Shown here in pieces: positions 1 to 12,229 of a stretch of DNA of 64,000 nucleotides. The stretch covers positions 153,370,817 through 153,434,816 of the forward strand of contig CM061132.1 of the NCBI GenBank assembly GCA_030789695.1. The letters are read 5' to 3'. The notes under the pieces are model-generated. The model worked only from the letters and a program-made list of their open reading frames with translations, ran no database searches and was not told where the DNA came from. The DNA comes from Scilla litardierei. Taxonomy: Eukaryota; Streptophyta; Magnoliopsida; Asparagales; Asparagaceae. Within the stretch, counting starts at the first letter, position 1; each line of letters begins with the position of its first letter. Made by a program: the position numbers and the translations under genes.

Positions 1-95
1 GAACAACAACCTCATTAAAAATTAAATCAAATAAAAATGTGGGATATTAGTGAAAATGTGGGCGACTCCTTAGATTTAATCTAAGGAGTCACCCT
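1..95. repeat. Right-end fragment of a foldback MITE
   Basis: This stretch matches 390-485 (the right arm of the next element), starting with the same AACAACAAC and ending in the same near-palindrome around TCTAAGGAG. It is the right end of another copy of the same family, cut by the window edge. The pair lies head to tail with only a short spacer. No coding capacity. Confidence 0.6.
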
Positions 96-108
96 AGGAA
101 CACTAAAG

Positions 109-493
109 GGATCCTAGGGTGCCTCCTTAGATTCAATCTAAGGAGGTGCCCCCATTTCACCACAGCTTCCATATTTTTTTGAAATTTTTTTCATGGGTTT
201 GTTGATCACCTTATGGATGATCAACATACCAAATTTCAAGGAATTCCAATACTTTTTGAGCCACCATCTACCCCTTGCAACTTCGTGGGGGTTTAAGCAC
301 GTTTTCAGACTGTTGAAGTTGTAAGTGGTAGACGGGGGCTCAAAAAGTTTTGGAATCCCTTGAAATTTGGTATGTTGATCATCCATGATGTGAACAACAA
401 CCCTATGAAAAAACATTTCAAAAAAAATTGTAGGAGATTGGGGAAAATGAGGGCGCCTCCTTAAATTTCATCTAAGGAGGCACCTTATATCCC
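109..493. mobile_element. Foldback (hairpin) MITE
   Basis: The ends are inverted: GGGATCCTAGGGTGCCTCC at the left and GGAGGCACCTTATATCCC at the right. Each end also holds its own small palindrome (CTCCTTAGAT...ATCTAAGGAG). Inside, roughly 195-265 pairs with 330-400, including GATGATCAACATACCAAATT and its complement, so the whole element can fold into a hairpin of about 380 nt. No transposase is encoded. The superfamily is not certain because no clear target duplication was found. The open frame seen here on the minus strand is a product of the inverted repeat and not a gene. Confidence 0.6.
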
Positions 494-511
494 TTTTTTC
501 CTACACACACA

Positions 512-2144
512 TGGTTGAACCGGAGGACGCGCAAGGAGCATGCCTTCCACTCCCAAGCGTAGGAGCGTCAATGCAATAAATTTATAAATAACCGGTGAGT
601 ATCGGGTCGGATCACAGGGACAAGTCTTTCTACACTCGCAAAGTTGATCGATAAAGAAAGATAAAGCGTGTTACAACCACCTCGCTAACGGTGGAAAAGT
701 GTGGGAAAAATGTGTGGTGAAATTACAATCCTATCCTAAGTGGGTAGGGTTAGAGAACCAAAAGTGGAGTTAGGATAGCTAGGAGAGAAAGCATGGGTTG
801 TGGGTTCACTAAAATTGATGTTAATTAAGCTCTAATTACCCGCATATAACTCAATTGATTATCCGGCTAAAGACACTCAATCGGAATATTTTAGCATTCA
901 AGAACACAATAATTAGCAATAGGGATGGATATATCATCATGGCACTAATCAAATTTAAACATGGTCTCTTCTCAAAGAGTGCACACTTGGGTCTTAGCCA
1001 ATTAAATTGTGCCCTAATAATAACCCAACATTAACATGAATGTTAGCATGAGTCAATTAGAACTAAAATTCACAAACAATCTAGATGAATCACAATCCAA
1101 GCCAAACAACACTACTCAATTATACTAAACAAAATGAGATTCATAAACAAATTCATTACAAGTTTAACACAAAGAGAGAAATGCAAAATATACAAGGGAA
1201 GGGAGAGATTTCACCCAAGATCTCTCTAAGATTATGCCCCCCTCTCTCTCTTGAGCACCTCCACCAAGCTTCCATCATCCTTCCATGGCCTCCATCCTCA
1301 CCCAAGCCCTAAAAAATCAAAAGAGAAGAAGAACAGCCCGAAAAATCCCCTTAACAGCCGAAAAAACGAAGCTGAACCCTTAATTTTTTCGCACATCCCC
1401 ATCTTATTAAATTGCGGGTCGGGTGCACGGGCGCTCGACCCGCGTGCGCATCCAGCGCCCGCAACTGGGTGCGGGCACGCGCAGTGCGCGTACCCGCCCC
1501 CAAGCGGGCTTTCTGCTCGATTTTTTTAAAATGAAATGCACAGCGGCCCGCTCCTTGAGCGGGTCGTAGACTGGGCTTTGTTTTTTTAATTTCTTTTTTA
1601 AAATCAAACTGCTGCGGCCCGCATGTTTCGACGGCTGGATCTGGTACCACGTGGCGCCGCGGGATCGCGCCATGTAGTGCCCCAATTTAAAACCCTTTTT
1701 CTGGTTTTTTAAACCCCCTTTCTCATCCAAATAATTCACCACAAATATCCAGAAATCTCAGAAAAATCCCAGAAAATTCTGGAAAATCCCCAAGACTCCC
1801 AGGACTGAAAAATAGAGGAAGAAGAAATTAGACCATATGATAATAAAATAAATATAATGGCTATTATAAAATAATATTGACCTCCAATAATCCATATAAA
1901 TTATTTACATGCTCAAATAATTCCCAAAAAATAGCGATATGATCACAATAATTGCAGGAGCATATAAAAAATAGTAGGAAGCCAATAAAAACGATAAAAA
2001 TCGTATTTTGGGCAAAGAATGGATATAAGCTCTAAAAATGACATGAAGTGAAAATATACCCAAAAAGAGCAAGATTAAGTATAATTCTTACCACAAAATG
2101 GGGGTAATTAGGGGGTATAAATATACACTTCTCACTCTGAATCA
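512..2144 (-). repeat. Athila-like LTR, minus orientation, probably a 3' LTR
   Basis: Read on the minus strand this runs from TGATTCAGAG (2144) to GGTTCAACCA (512). It shares both ends and several internal blocks with the three LTRs at 24849-35471, such as the 'cccggtactcaccggtta' block, the ACGACTTGTCCCTGTGATCC block and the 'cctacgcttggga' block. About 1.63 kb long. The middle is diverged and GC-rich and contains hairpins of GCCCGCTC type. The polypurine tract lies directly outside at 2145 and above, so this is a 3' LTR. Its internal region is lost beyond about 2170, so the element is truncated. Confidence 0.75.
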
Positions 2145-2170
2145 CACCCCCAACTAGCTTTTTGCTAGTC
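2145..2170 (-). other. Polypurine tract and residual 3' internal end of the Athila-like element
   Basis: On the minus strand this reads GGGACTAGCAAAAAGCTAG followed by TTGGGGGTG, just before the LTR start. The same block precedes the LTRs at 29476 and 33820. Homology to those elements stops just above 2170, marking the truncation point. Confidence 0.6.
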
Positions 2171-3051
2171 CCTATATAAATCAACACACACACAAGACAT
2201 ATCCATATATAAATCTTCTTCACATGTTACATTAGCATGTCTTCACACGATATACAAACACATATAAATACACACCAATATTGTATCAATTGGCACACCT
2301 ACTTATGTATATCTATACACACTATTTACTGAGCCAATATATTTCACACATTACTTATGATTCATATCCAAATGTAACTATATCTATATATACATATCTT
2401 AATACATCAATTCACACAATCATATTTATAGTATCCATAGATATATAATTACTTTATGTATACCATCTTACACTCTTATACATCCAAATATACATACACC
2501 TAGATGTACAAGCAAACATCCATATATCAACATACATATCATGAATTTATTTATACACCAATATTTATACATACAGATAGTATGCAGTACACATAGATGT
2601 ACACATCATATACTATCTACTCCTCAATCCATATAAACAACGTTTCTATACATACACCTCATAGTTCGTCCATATATGACCACTTACACTATAACTTATA
2701 AGGATACACATAAGTAGTCATATAAGTATCTATAATGTAGCTTACATCTAGATATAGCTATAGATACATGCATATAGGAATCATGCCAATATACATATAA
2801 TACTTTTATATCTATGCAATACATAACCACCCACACATAGATGTATATATACAAACGACTACCCATGCTTATATATACAAACGGCTACCCATGCTTACCC
2901 TCATGAAGCTATGTACCTTAGGTCTCATAATACCAGGGCTTTATCCTAAGGCTGATCACCTACCCACCTTAGGACACAACTACCCCTATGGAGCATTACC
3001 CCTACTGTCCTTACACATGCCGCAGTGCAGAGACCTAGATGAGCCACCACC
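2171..3051. other. AT-rich intergenic or degraded TE sequence
   Basis: No coding signal. The sequence is low-complexity TATA/CATATA-rich up to about 2880. A short tandem duplication (TATATACAAACG, then CTACCCATGC) lies at about 2846-2898. The final ~20 bases before 3052 look like a primer-binding site read on the minus strand (see the next entry). Confidence 0.4.
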
Positions 3052-4634
3052 TGTCACGACCCGTTCCTCAGGATACTGATAAGTACGAATCCGTATCAGG
3101 TATTCCCAAAACTACGGGTGTGAAGAAGAAAAACGAGGAGAGAGAAGAGAAGTATTGCTCGGAATAGAAAACTCCGCAGGCCACTACGCACGTGCTGTGA
3201 AGTATAGTCAATGCTCCAACCAAACAGACAATACAGACAACACATAAAAACATAGGAATAATTAAAAGACAACAATGGAAACCGATTGATTTTATTTATG
3301 CATCATCAATATTACATCATATCTTTCTTTACAATATCATCATGTACAAAATCTCATATACATCACCTTACCACTCTCAGCAAACAAAACCCAAAAGGTA
3401 CAACGCACTCTCACTCTCATCTCACTCACCAACCACATTCTCAAGTACACAACGTTCACATAAGCTTCACTACTCCAACTCCCTGATACAGCTCCTGCTA
3501 TTAAACCAGTCCTGAAACTACAAGTTGGAACACGTCACATAGTGACCCAGTAGGAAATCTCACATCGCTAGTAAGATCCAGTTTTCGAACTGGTCCTTTT
3601 TAACTAACCATCTATCTACAAGTGTCACAACAACCAAAGAACTAATACAGAATTAAAATGAGCATGACATACAAGTGCTGGAAGTAAAAAGAAACAAGGA
3701 AACATAAAGTTCAAATTAAATTAGTTAAAATTAGATGTTTAGTGATGATTTGGAAACTCGAGTAAATCGTAGGATGCTAAGGAGCCGGAATTCACCCAGG
3801 GTGGGTGAAAAGTGGTACCTCAACCAACAACATGTGCACTGGAGGGGCCTCTCGTAACTCCCTACCCGAACGGGATAAGGTACGAGAGTGAGACAAATCT
3901 CGGTTTTATCTGATAAACGGAGAAAACCAATAATTACCGCATGGTGCATCACGAGTACACCACCAGCCTCTCTAACTCTAGTCAACTCCCCCTCACGAGA
4001 GTGACAAGCGAGTGAGAAATCTATCATATGTCTGCTCCTCAACTCCTAAAATTTACCCACGTTTCCCACAAACCCGTATTTGGAGTCTTGCCCGTTTTAG
4101 AATGGATCGAGCGCTCCCGACATTATCTCCTTGCCCCACTCTCAGTTTCATTCTTTATTTTGTACGTTATTTTAGCGGTCTCAATTACCACTTTCACAAT
4201 TACATTTCTTCCATCAATTTGTCGATATCATATTTTCTAACTACGAACATCGCATCCACATATTCATATATCTCAATTAACACATAATCACATCGTTCTC
4301 TAAAATGGAACATTACATGAAATATCCCCATAGAAGCATTTGTCATAAGCATACTAATGTGAGCACAAAGAGCATACACATAATTAACTTTGCTAACACA
4401 TACTATAATAATTCCAAATTTAGTGAAGAAATTATGTTACTACTAAAATAATTTATACTATAAACTTCCACTTTTCATAAAGTTGCTAATTTACTACCAT
4501 TTGGATGTTACAATTTACATAATGAAGCTACAACACTAGCATATGGCACAAGATGACATACTTAACAAAATGAGTTCATTATACTAGCATATGTCACAAT
4601 ATCACATACTTAACAAAGCTATAACTCCTATACG

Positions 4635-4677
<43 letters not shown>

Positions 4678-4772
4678 GTGGGCTCATTAGGGTATGTGTC
4701 TAGCATGATTTGGTTTCAAAGCTATTACTCAATGATGAATCTTATAGATTAACATCATCGGACGGTACCCTT
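3052..4772 (-). repeat. Partial chromovirus-type LTR (minus orientation)
   Basis: At 3052 the plus strand reads TGTCACGACCCG, which on the minus strand is a typical LTR 3' end (CGGGTCGTGACA). Directly beyond it the minus strand reads TGGTGGCTCATCTAGGTC. This matches the sequence next to the 5' LTR of the intact Tekay-like element at 12777 (TGGTGGCCCATGCAGGTC). That pairing is the evidence that this is the end of a 5' LTR. Where the LTR begins is not seen: the Tekay-like element inserted at 4773. There are many short ORFs, none convincing. The lineage is inferred. Confidence 0.45.
4636..4676. repeat. (TG)n microsatellite
   Basis: About 20 uninterrupted TG units. Likely length-polymorphic. Confidence 0.95.
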
Positions 4773-7439
4773 TGTAACGAACCGCTCTCGGGGCCCGTTA
4801 CTTATTTGGTTTATTCGCAGGTTCCGCAGTTTACCAGTGAAATCAGCATAGTCACAACGCAGAGATGTATCAACAACACTCAAACCAGCTTACAGACATT
4901 ATTACAGTCCAAATTAAAGTACAACAACAACCAACACTCTCTCACACCATTACATGAAAGGAAATACTGAAAGGATATGCAGAAAAGGAAATACATAGTA
5001 CAATACACACTCCGACAGAAAAGTAACTAAAACTCTGCGGCCTCCGGGTCGTACACAGGCTCCTCATACTCTGGAGCAATCTCCTCAACCAGATCTTCGT
5101 CTGTCGGTGCCACAAGTGGAACCGAAGGTAAGTCACAAAGATTCTAAACAAAGAAAAGAAGTACTGTACAAGTATGACAAGCAGAAGTAAAGTAAAGTAC
5201 GGTGTAGTGTCTGTACAAGTGAAGAAAGTAAAGTGCATGACTGTAAAGAAGTAACTGTGCAAGCTCTGCTAAAATTACGTGACTCAAGTCGGAGAGTACA
5301 ATATGTGACCGTTCAGTTTGTCTCTTGCCTGGGTGCTACCCAGACGAATGCCGGTACCCAGGCAGCAGTATGGTTTGCCGAAACGCATGCAGCAGGACAG
5401 GGCACCGAAACACAGGCGACAGGACAGGTAGACCAAACTCTAGTCACTTCCGTACTCTCGCAAACTATGAGTTACCCCAAAACCCGGTGATGTGTCAAGT
5501 ACAAGTTCTTTACATGATCGTTCCACGAAATGTTCCAAGTCAAGTCCAACACAAGAAAGTGGTGTATGTTTCCGTGCTTCGAGCACGTAGTAGTGCGGTG
5601 CTACAAGTTCGTACGAGCACAGTGGCTAGATTTCTAAGGTTAGAACCTATCGTGACTTACCAAAATTAATACCGTTGTAGTAAGCCGGAAGAGGATCTAG
5701 GGCGTCCTCAGAAGTTGGTACACCAGAGTCTGTACCTGCAACACAAAATACTTATTTTAGAAAAACACAACTTTTTCCTATTTAATAATTATGTTAGTTT
5801 GATTTTTAAACTCGTTAAAACGGTGTCGGAAAATATTTATAATTTTTATATAAATCTAAAATAATTATTTAGATTTTACTGCAAGAGGGGAGAATTTTCA
5901 GAAGCTTCTGTAATTTCTTATAATTTTTAGAAACTTAGAAATAGCTTAAAAATCCTAAAAACTTAAGGAACGTGTATCTTCCGTAATTTCTTACGGGAGC
6001 AATACAAATCGGAATTACATGAATGAGTAGTCAAAATGACCGTCTCGAAGTCTATTGTCACATATAATTTTATCAAATATTAGCGTTGGTAAAACCAGCG
6101 AGTTATGATTTTTAGAATGAATTAAACCTATTTAATTTTAGGTTCGAAAAATCATTCCGAAAAAATAGGCGTCTGGTCGAGGTGAGACCAGTGCCAATGG
6201 CTCCGAAATGTCGTTTCTGATTTTCTGGGGCTATCCACAAATTTTTCTGGCCCATGTATAATTAGTTATGGATTAAAAACCCTAAAACCTCATTTATAAT
6301 TATTTAAATTTACGAAATTACGAATTTCCTCGTATTTACGAGTTTGCCACTGGGCAAACTTACGCAGCTCACGACGTCGGCGGGGGCTTCTGCGCTCGGA
6401 GCGGCGGCGGACAGTGATGGTGGTTGGGGCGGCGCAGCGGGGCGGATCGGGGGCCGGCGGCGGAGGGCGGTCGGAGGGGCTGCTGTGCGGCGCTGGGGGC
6501 GGCGGGGGCTTCGTGCGGGCGCCGGAATCGGAGAGAGGGCGGAGGCGGAGGCGGCAGTCGGCGGCGGAGACGGCTGCGGGCTCTGCGGCGAGGCGACGTG
6601 GCGGCGGTGGTCCGGGGAGCTCGGCGACGGAGAGGCCGGAGTGAGGGAGAGAGAGAACGCGAGGGGGAGATGAGCGGGCGGGGATTGTTTTTAAAAAATA
6701 TTAACTTTGTGTTTAAACTGGGTTAGTGGGGGTATTTATAGGGTTAATATCTACTATTTGTATTTAATGGGGGGTTAGGAGTTGTTGACTAAACCCAATA
6801 CGGTAGGTTAGGGCTTGACTAACTTAGGAAATTTTTGGAAAGTGTATAAACGTGTTTATCATGTGGGGTTAAAGTAAATGGTAATTAAGTTATAGTAATT
6901 AACTCGGGTAAATGGTGACGGTAAAATTGTAACGAAATTACGATTTTGTCCCTACTAGCAAATGTGTCCGAAAAATTACGAAAACATACCCACGGGATCG
7001 TATCGTCGCGAGGATGGCGAATACGAAGTCCGTTTCAGGGTTTGGGCTACGGGGATACTAGTTTTTGGCCAAAACGTTTAGAAAGCGGGTTTGCGGGTTC
7101 TCTATTGAAATGATATCAGAAAATTACGAAATTAATGTGGGGAGCCCTAAATGATCATATGACGCTATTGTAGAAGTTTGAAAACATTTTAAAGACGTTT
7201 GAATAGAAAATAAATTCATCGAATCAAAACGGTAATTTTTGAAAATGAATTTTAACAGGAATGTTTTGGGTATTTGAGGAAATCTGAAAATACTGAAATA
7301 TAATATAATAAGTCTAGTATTCCAAAATATTTTTATAGAATTTTTTTGAAATCATTTAAAACTCCTGACAAGCCATTAAAATATATTAAATTTGTAATTA
7401 AATGTTTTGAAAAATTACGAGTCGTTACATCCTACCCTC
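4773..7439 (-). repeat. 3' LTR of the Tekay-like element
   Basis: Direct repeat of 12778-15455. It contains a very GC-rich (GGC)n-like tract at about 6360-6690 that creates long accidental ORFs in several frames; these are not genes. Cytosine-rich and AT-rich blocks alternate as in long chromovirus LTRs. Confidence 0.93.
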
Positions 7440-7460
7440 CTTAAAATAATTCCGTCCTCG
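7440..7460 (-). other. Polypurine tract of the Tekay-like element
   Basis: The minus strand reads TTTTAAGGAGGGTAGGA immediately before the 3' LTR start TGTAACGAC. This is the expected plus-strand priming site for reverse transcription. Confidence 0.85.
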
Positions 7461-7598
7461 GAATTTCTCGAACTTTCTAAAACGAATAACTTTTGTTATG
7501 AAGAAGCTCAAGCAAATAAATGATAATAATGGTCCAATAAATCAGGTTGTAAATAATATAATGCGATATCATAGCATCAAGAAAACAAGAGATGATGT

Positions 7599-10500
7599 TT
7601 ACGAATACTTACTATTAACATCACCATAGCTTCCGTAACTAGTCTCGTAACTAGTAGGATTACCTGATTTGGTAAATAGGTACGGGTAGCGTTCTTGCAT
7701 CTCGTCTTCTCGTTCCCAAGTAGATTCTCCAGGTGAGTCGTGACGCCACATTATCCTGACAAGGTTGATTACTCGATTCTTTGAGGATCTTTTGACGTCG
7801 GTCCAGGATTTTGACTGGTTATTGTTCGTAAGATAGATCCGGACGAACAACAATCTCGGAGTAATCCACAACATGACTAGGATCGCTTACGTAGCGTCGA
7901 AGCTGTGAGACATGAAAAACTTCATGTACTCCTTCCAATGCAGGTGGCAAGGCAAGGCGATAGGCCACCTCGCCTACTCGCTCCAAGACATCAAATGGAC
8001 CAATGTATCGAGGACTGAGCTTCCCTCTTCATCCAAAACGAATCATCTCTCGATACGGCGAGATCTTCAAAAATATATGATCGCCAGGCTGGAACTCTAA
8101 ATGTCGGCGCTTTGCATCTGCCCAATGCTTGTATCGATCTTGAGCCAACTGTAGCTTCTCTCTGATGGTCCGGACTACTTCCACTGCTTCAACAATCAAG
8201 TCTGGACCAATGAGCTCTCGATCACCAACGTCGTCCCAACTCAAGGGGGAACGACACTTCCGGCCATATAGCGCTGCAAAAGGCGCCATACCAATGCTGG
8301 CCTGATAACTGTTGTTGTAAGCAAACTCCACGAGATGAAGATGGTCTTCCCACGATCCCTTGAAGTCCAGCATACATGCACGCAACATGTCCTCCAGGAT
8401 CTGAATGGTGCATTCTGACTGGCCATCAGTCTGAGGGTGATAAGCTGTACTGAAGCTTAATCGGGTCCCCAGACATTCCTGCAAGCTCTTCCAAAAGTGA
8501 GACGTGAATTGAGTGTCTCTGTCTGAAACAATGCTGACAGGGACACCATGCAACTTCACTATCTCCTCCATGTACTTCTTGGCAAGCACCTCAGTTGACT
8601 GGCCCACTCTGAAAGGAATGAAGTGTGCTGACTTGGTCAATCGATCAACGATCACCCAAACAGCATCGTTATGCTTCGTACTCTTGGGCAGTCCTGTCAC
8701 AAAATCCATCGTAATGTGTTGCCATTTCCACTCTGGAATGGGCAAAGGTTGTAACAAACCGGCAGACCGGTGATGTTCAGCCTTCACCTGTTGGCATACT
8801 ATGCATTTCGCAACACTCCGTGCGACGCTTCTCTTCATACCATGCCACCAGTAGTGTAGTCGCAAGTCCTGGTACATCTTGGTCCCACCTGGATGAATGG
8901 AATATGGAGAACTGTGAGCTTCTTCCAATAGAGCTTCTCTGACATCTCTAGATGGTACGCAGATGCGGTTGCCGAATCTCAAGGATCCGTCCTCATGGAT
9001 CTTGAATTCAGGCCTCTGACCTGCTAACACCATGTCTCTGATCTTCTGCAGCTTCGCGTCTCCGGCTTGGGCAGCTTTGATCTTGTCCACCAGGTCGGAC
9101 TTGATCTGAAGGCTGAGCAACGAAGACGTTACTCCAGGTAGTATGACATCCATCTCCATGGCTCGGATCTCGTGTCGAAGCCGCCATTGTGATGTGAGAG
9201 TCATTACTGCAGGAAGGCGACTTAAAGCATCCGGTACGACATTGACCTTCCCAGGATGGTACTGAAGGTCAATATCATAGTCCGCCATCAGCTCGATCCA
9301 TCGGCGTTGGCGCATGTTGAGCTCCTTCTGGGTGAACAGGTATTTAAGACTCTTGTGATCAGAGAAGATCTTTACGTGTTCGCCCAATAAAAAGTGCCTC
9401 CATATCTTTAGGGCAAAGATAATTGCCAACAACTCAAGGTCATGAGTGGGGTAGTTCTTTTCATGGATCTTCAGTTGTCTGGAGGCATAGGCAACGACTC
9501 GACCATGCTGATGCAGCACACATCCAAGTCCTTTGCCAGATGCATCACAAAATACTTCGAATCCTCCGGTTCTGTCTGGGATGACCAGAATCGGGGCAGA
9601 AGTCAGCCTCTTCTTCAGCTCCTGGAATGCATCCTCGCAAGCTTTCGACCAAACGAACATCACGTCCTTCCTCGTCAATCGCGTCATGGCTCCTGCGATC
9701 TTCGAGAAGTCTTGGATGAATCGTCGGTAGTAACCAGCCAGTCCTTGGAAACTTCGAATCTCAGTTACAGTCTTCGGGGCTGGCCAGTTCTGAACAGCAG
9801 CTACTTTCTCGGGGTCGACAGATATCCCTTCTCCAGATATGATGTGGCCCAGGAAAGCCACCTTGTCGAGCCAAAACTCACACTTACTGTACTTGGCATA
9901 CAGTTTATGTTGTCTTAGCGTCTCCAAGACCTTCCTCAGGTGAACTCTATGCTCTTCGGCGTCCTTCGAGTAGATGAGGATATCGTCGATGTAGACGACT
10001 ACGAACTTGTCCAGATGGTTGTAAAGAACCTGGTTCATAAGACTCATGAATACAGCAGGTGCATTAGTCACACCAAATGGCATCACCAGGAATTCGTAGT
10101 GTCCATATCTCGTCCGAAATGCGGTCTTGTGGACATCCTCCTTCTTCACCTTCACCTGATGATATCCGGTCTTTAGGTCCAACTTCGAATACACGCTCGA
10201 TCCTCCAAGCTGGTCGAACAGGTCGTCGATGCGGGGCAGTGGGTACTTGTTCTTCACCGTCATCTTGTTTAGCTCGCGGTAGTCAACACACATGCGCTGG
10301 GATCCGTCCTTCTTCTTCACAAGCAGCACCGGGGCACCCCATGCGGATACACTAGGTCGTATCCATCCTTTCTGTATAAGATCATCTAGTTGAGCTCGAA
10401 TCTCTTCAAGCTCAGGCGGTGCCATGCGGTAGGGTCCCTTGGACATTGGTTGTGCACCTGGCATAAGATCAATGGTAAATTCAAGGCCGCGATCCGGAGG

Positions 10501-10985
10501 CAAACCTGAGAGGTCGTCCGGAAATACGTCCAAGAATTCTCGCACCATCTCAGGCTTCTCTAGCTCATCTTCTGCTGTAGTCGCCATCGCTTCTGAAAGT
10601 CTGGCTCGGTACTTCACGAGTCCTTCTGATCGACTTCCGCTGAGGAACTCGAACTTTGGATGGTTAGGTATCTCGAATTCTACCCTCCTTTGACGACAGT
10701 CAATGGTGGCATGAAATGTTCCTAACCAGTCCATCCCAAGAACAGCATCGAAAGTTGGCAACTCTATCACCATGAAGTCGGCGTAGAGATCTCGTCCACA
10801 AATCACAACAGAGCATTGGAGGCAACTGCTGGTTACTGATAGCGACCCACCACCGGTCTCGACCTTCCAACGGGAAGTCAGAGGTTCTACAGAGACGTCG
10901 TGTGTTTGGACGAATCGACTTGCCTACACTCCTGAGTCGAACAGTGTGAGGGCAGGCTTACCGGCTACTAAGACGATACCTACGG
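7599..10985 (-). pseudogene. pol: Chromovirus pol (protease, RT, RNase H, integrase, chromodomain), inactivated
   Basis: A single open frame covers 10806-8029 (925 codons), with all domains in order. After the protease remnant come RT with the catalytic YIDD in [11 protein letters not shown], RNase H with [16 protein letters not shown] and ELLAI, the integrase zinc finger (HPGGTKM...H...CIVCQQVK), the integrase core ([24 protein letters not shown]) and the C-terminal region. Damage: the protease active site LFDSG is followed within two codons by a TAG at 10924-10926. A TGA ends the main frame at 8029 in the conserved [15 protein letters not shown] segment. A further stop and a one-base frameshift precede the chromodomain (about 7640-7760). 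The protein could have made the element autonomous; this copy cannot make a full polyprotein. The gag/pol frames also differ near 10960. Confidence 0.9.
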
Positions 10986-12229
10986 TAATGAGAGTCACAT
11001 CTAAGCTCACAATCCCTAAACAGTATAGTGGGTAGCTGAGCGAACGGAAATCTCATACCTGTGATCACCTGGTCTGTTGCCTCGGCCTCCTCTACTGTCT
11101 TGGTATAGGCTTGGCGCCTTGGAGGTGGCGCCTGTGGGCAAGCTTGCTGGTATACCTGTTGCTGGGGAGGGAGTGGCTGACGTTGCTGAGCAGGTGGTGG
11201 TGGACGTGGTGGCACATTCCTGGCAGGGACGTGGGCCGGAGCAGGGTTAGGTAGCTGAGACTTCCTCTCAGGACAGTCCCTTGCAACATGGTCCTTTGAT
11301 CCACAGATCAGACAGAGGTTTAGAAAAGATCGGCATTCTGAGCGGAGGTGCCCTGGTTTCCCGCAATGATGACATGTTAGGCGCGGTGGTGGTGGTGGTG
11401 GGCCCTGCCTCTTGAACTGCGTCTGTTGAATGGGCCGATATATCTGATTAGGCGGGGGTCGTCGGTTAGGTCCAGCAACAGGGGTTGGAGGTGGTTGTCT
11501 TCTGTGAGGGGTAGCCAACCCACGCCTTTCTTCCCTCTCCACAAACTCATGTTCACGAGCAGCAGCTAGAACTTCGGTGTGGGTAGATAATGTACGTCCA
11601 ACTAAATTCCGACGGATCTCTATGTTGAGACCCTGCTTGAAGCGTCGAGCCTGGGCTATTGGAGTGGCAACCAACTCAGGAGCAAAGCGGCTCAGCATGG
11701 TGAATTGGGCGTCGTATTGTTCCACCGTCATGGAACCTTGCTTCAACCCAACAAATTGCGCCTCAAGTTCCATCTGGGCCTCAGGAGAGAAATATTGGGT
11801 GCAGAAAAGTTCCGTGAATGTCTCCCATTCAATCGGTCGTTGGAGACGCTTTTCTGCAGAGCCCCACCAGACTCTGGCCCCATCCGTTAGTTGGGTCCTG
11901 GCAGTATCCACCCAGGCATGCCTCCCGATCTGGGCGGCTCTCAAGTTCTCTTCAGTACTTTCTAGCCATTCATCGGCCTTCATCTGGCCATCTTCTCCGT
12001 TCCAGGTCTTCGGGTGGAGGGAGCGAAATTGTCGGATGCCTCCCGTAGGGTGATATTCGCATTTGATAGCTTCGACCATTTCTCGCAATGCCAGATCCGA
12101 GATCTGATGCACTGTGGGAGTTGGCCCGTTGTCGGTCGGGTTGTTGGCTTCAGACTGATAGGCTCCATTGGGGGTCTTTGAGGTGTTTCCGTCCATTTCT
12201 CGAGCGCCAAATACGAAAGACCTGTTCAT
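10958..12229 (-). CDS. gag: Chromovirus Gag polyprotein
   Basis: 423 codons in one open frame. It forms the capsid and nucleocapsid of the virus-like particle that packages element RNA in the cytoplasm. The capsid region at residues ~85-230 has the retrotransposon gag pattern (ADEWLES, ARVWWGSAEKRL, W..F..LF...YF, RRFKQGLNIEIR). A proline-rich linker follows, then two CCHC zinc knuckles: CHHCGKPGHLRSEC and CLICGSKDHVARDC (about residues 285-320). The real start may be the internal Met 12 codons in (MDGNTSK); the upstream Met at 12229 is the longest choice. The final ~25 codons run out of frame with the protease, so a frameshift near 10960-11040 separates gag from pol. The frame is otherwise uninterrupted. 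Confidence 0.88.
   Translation of the reverse strand: MNRSFVFGAREMDGNTSKTPNGAYQSEANNPTDNGPTPTVHQISDLALREMVEAIKCEYHPTGGIRQFRSLHPKTWNGEDGQMKADEWLESTEENLRAAQIGRHAWVDTARTQLTDGARVWWGSAEKRLQRPIEWETFTELFCTQYFSPEAQMELEAQFVGLKQGSMTVEQYDAQFTMLSRFAPELVATPIAQARRFKQGLNIEIRRNLVGRTLSTHTEVLAAAREHEFVEREERRGLATPHRRQPPPTPVAGPNRRPPPNQIYRPIQQTQFKRQGPPPPPPRLTCHHCGKPGHLRSECRSFLNLCLICGSKDHVARDCPERKSQLPNPAPAHVPARNVPPRPPPPAQQRQPLPPQQQVYQQACPQAPPPRRQAYTKTVEEAEATDQVITGMRFPFAQLPTILFRDCELRCDSHYRRYRLSSR

Noticed and set aside
4942..5669. ORFs of about 100 codons repeated at 12947-13675
   Set aside because: Both lie inside the two LTRs of the Tekay-like element and are copies of each other; there is no gag or pol signature.
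6344..6726. Long overlapping ORFs in the GC-rich tract, repeated at 14346-14721
   Set aside because: They are in the Tekay-like LTR and come from (GGC)n-like sequence; the same frames occur in both LTRs with no domain.
8222..10693. Plus-strand ORFs opposite the chromovirus pol
   Set aside because: Antisense shadows of the 925-codon minus-strand frame.
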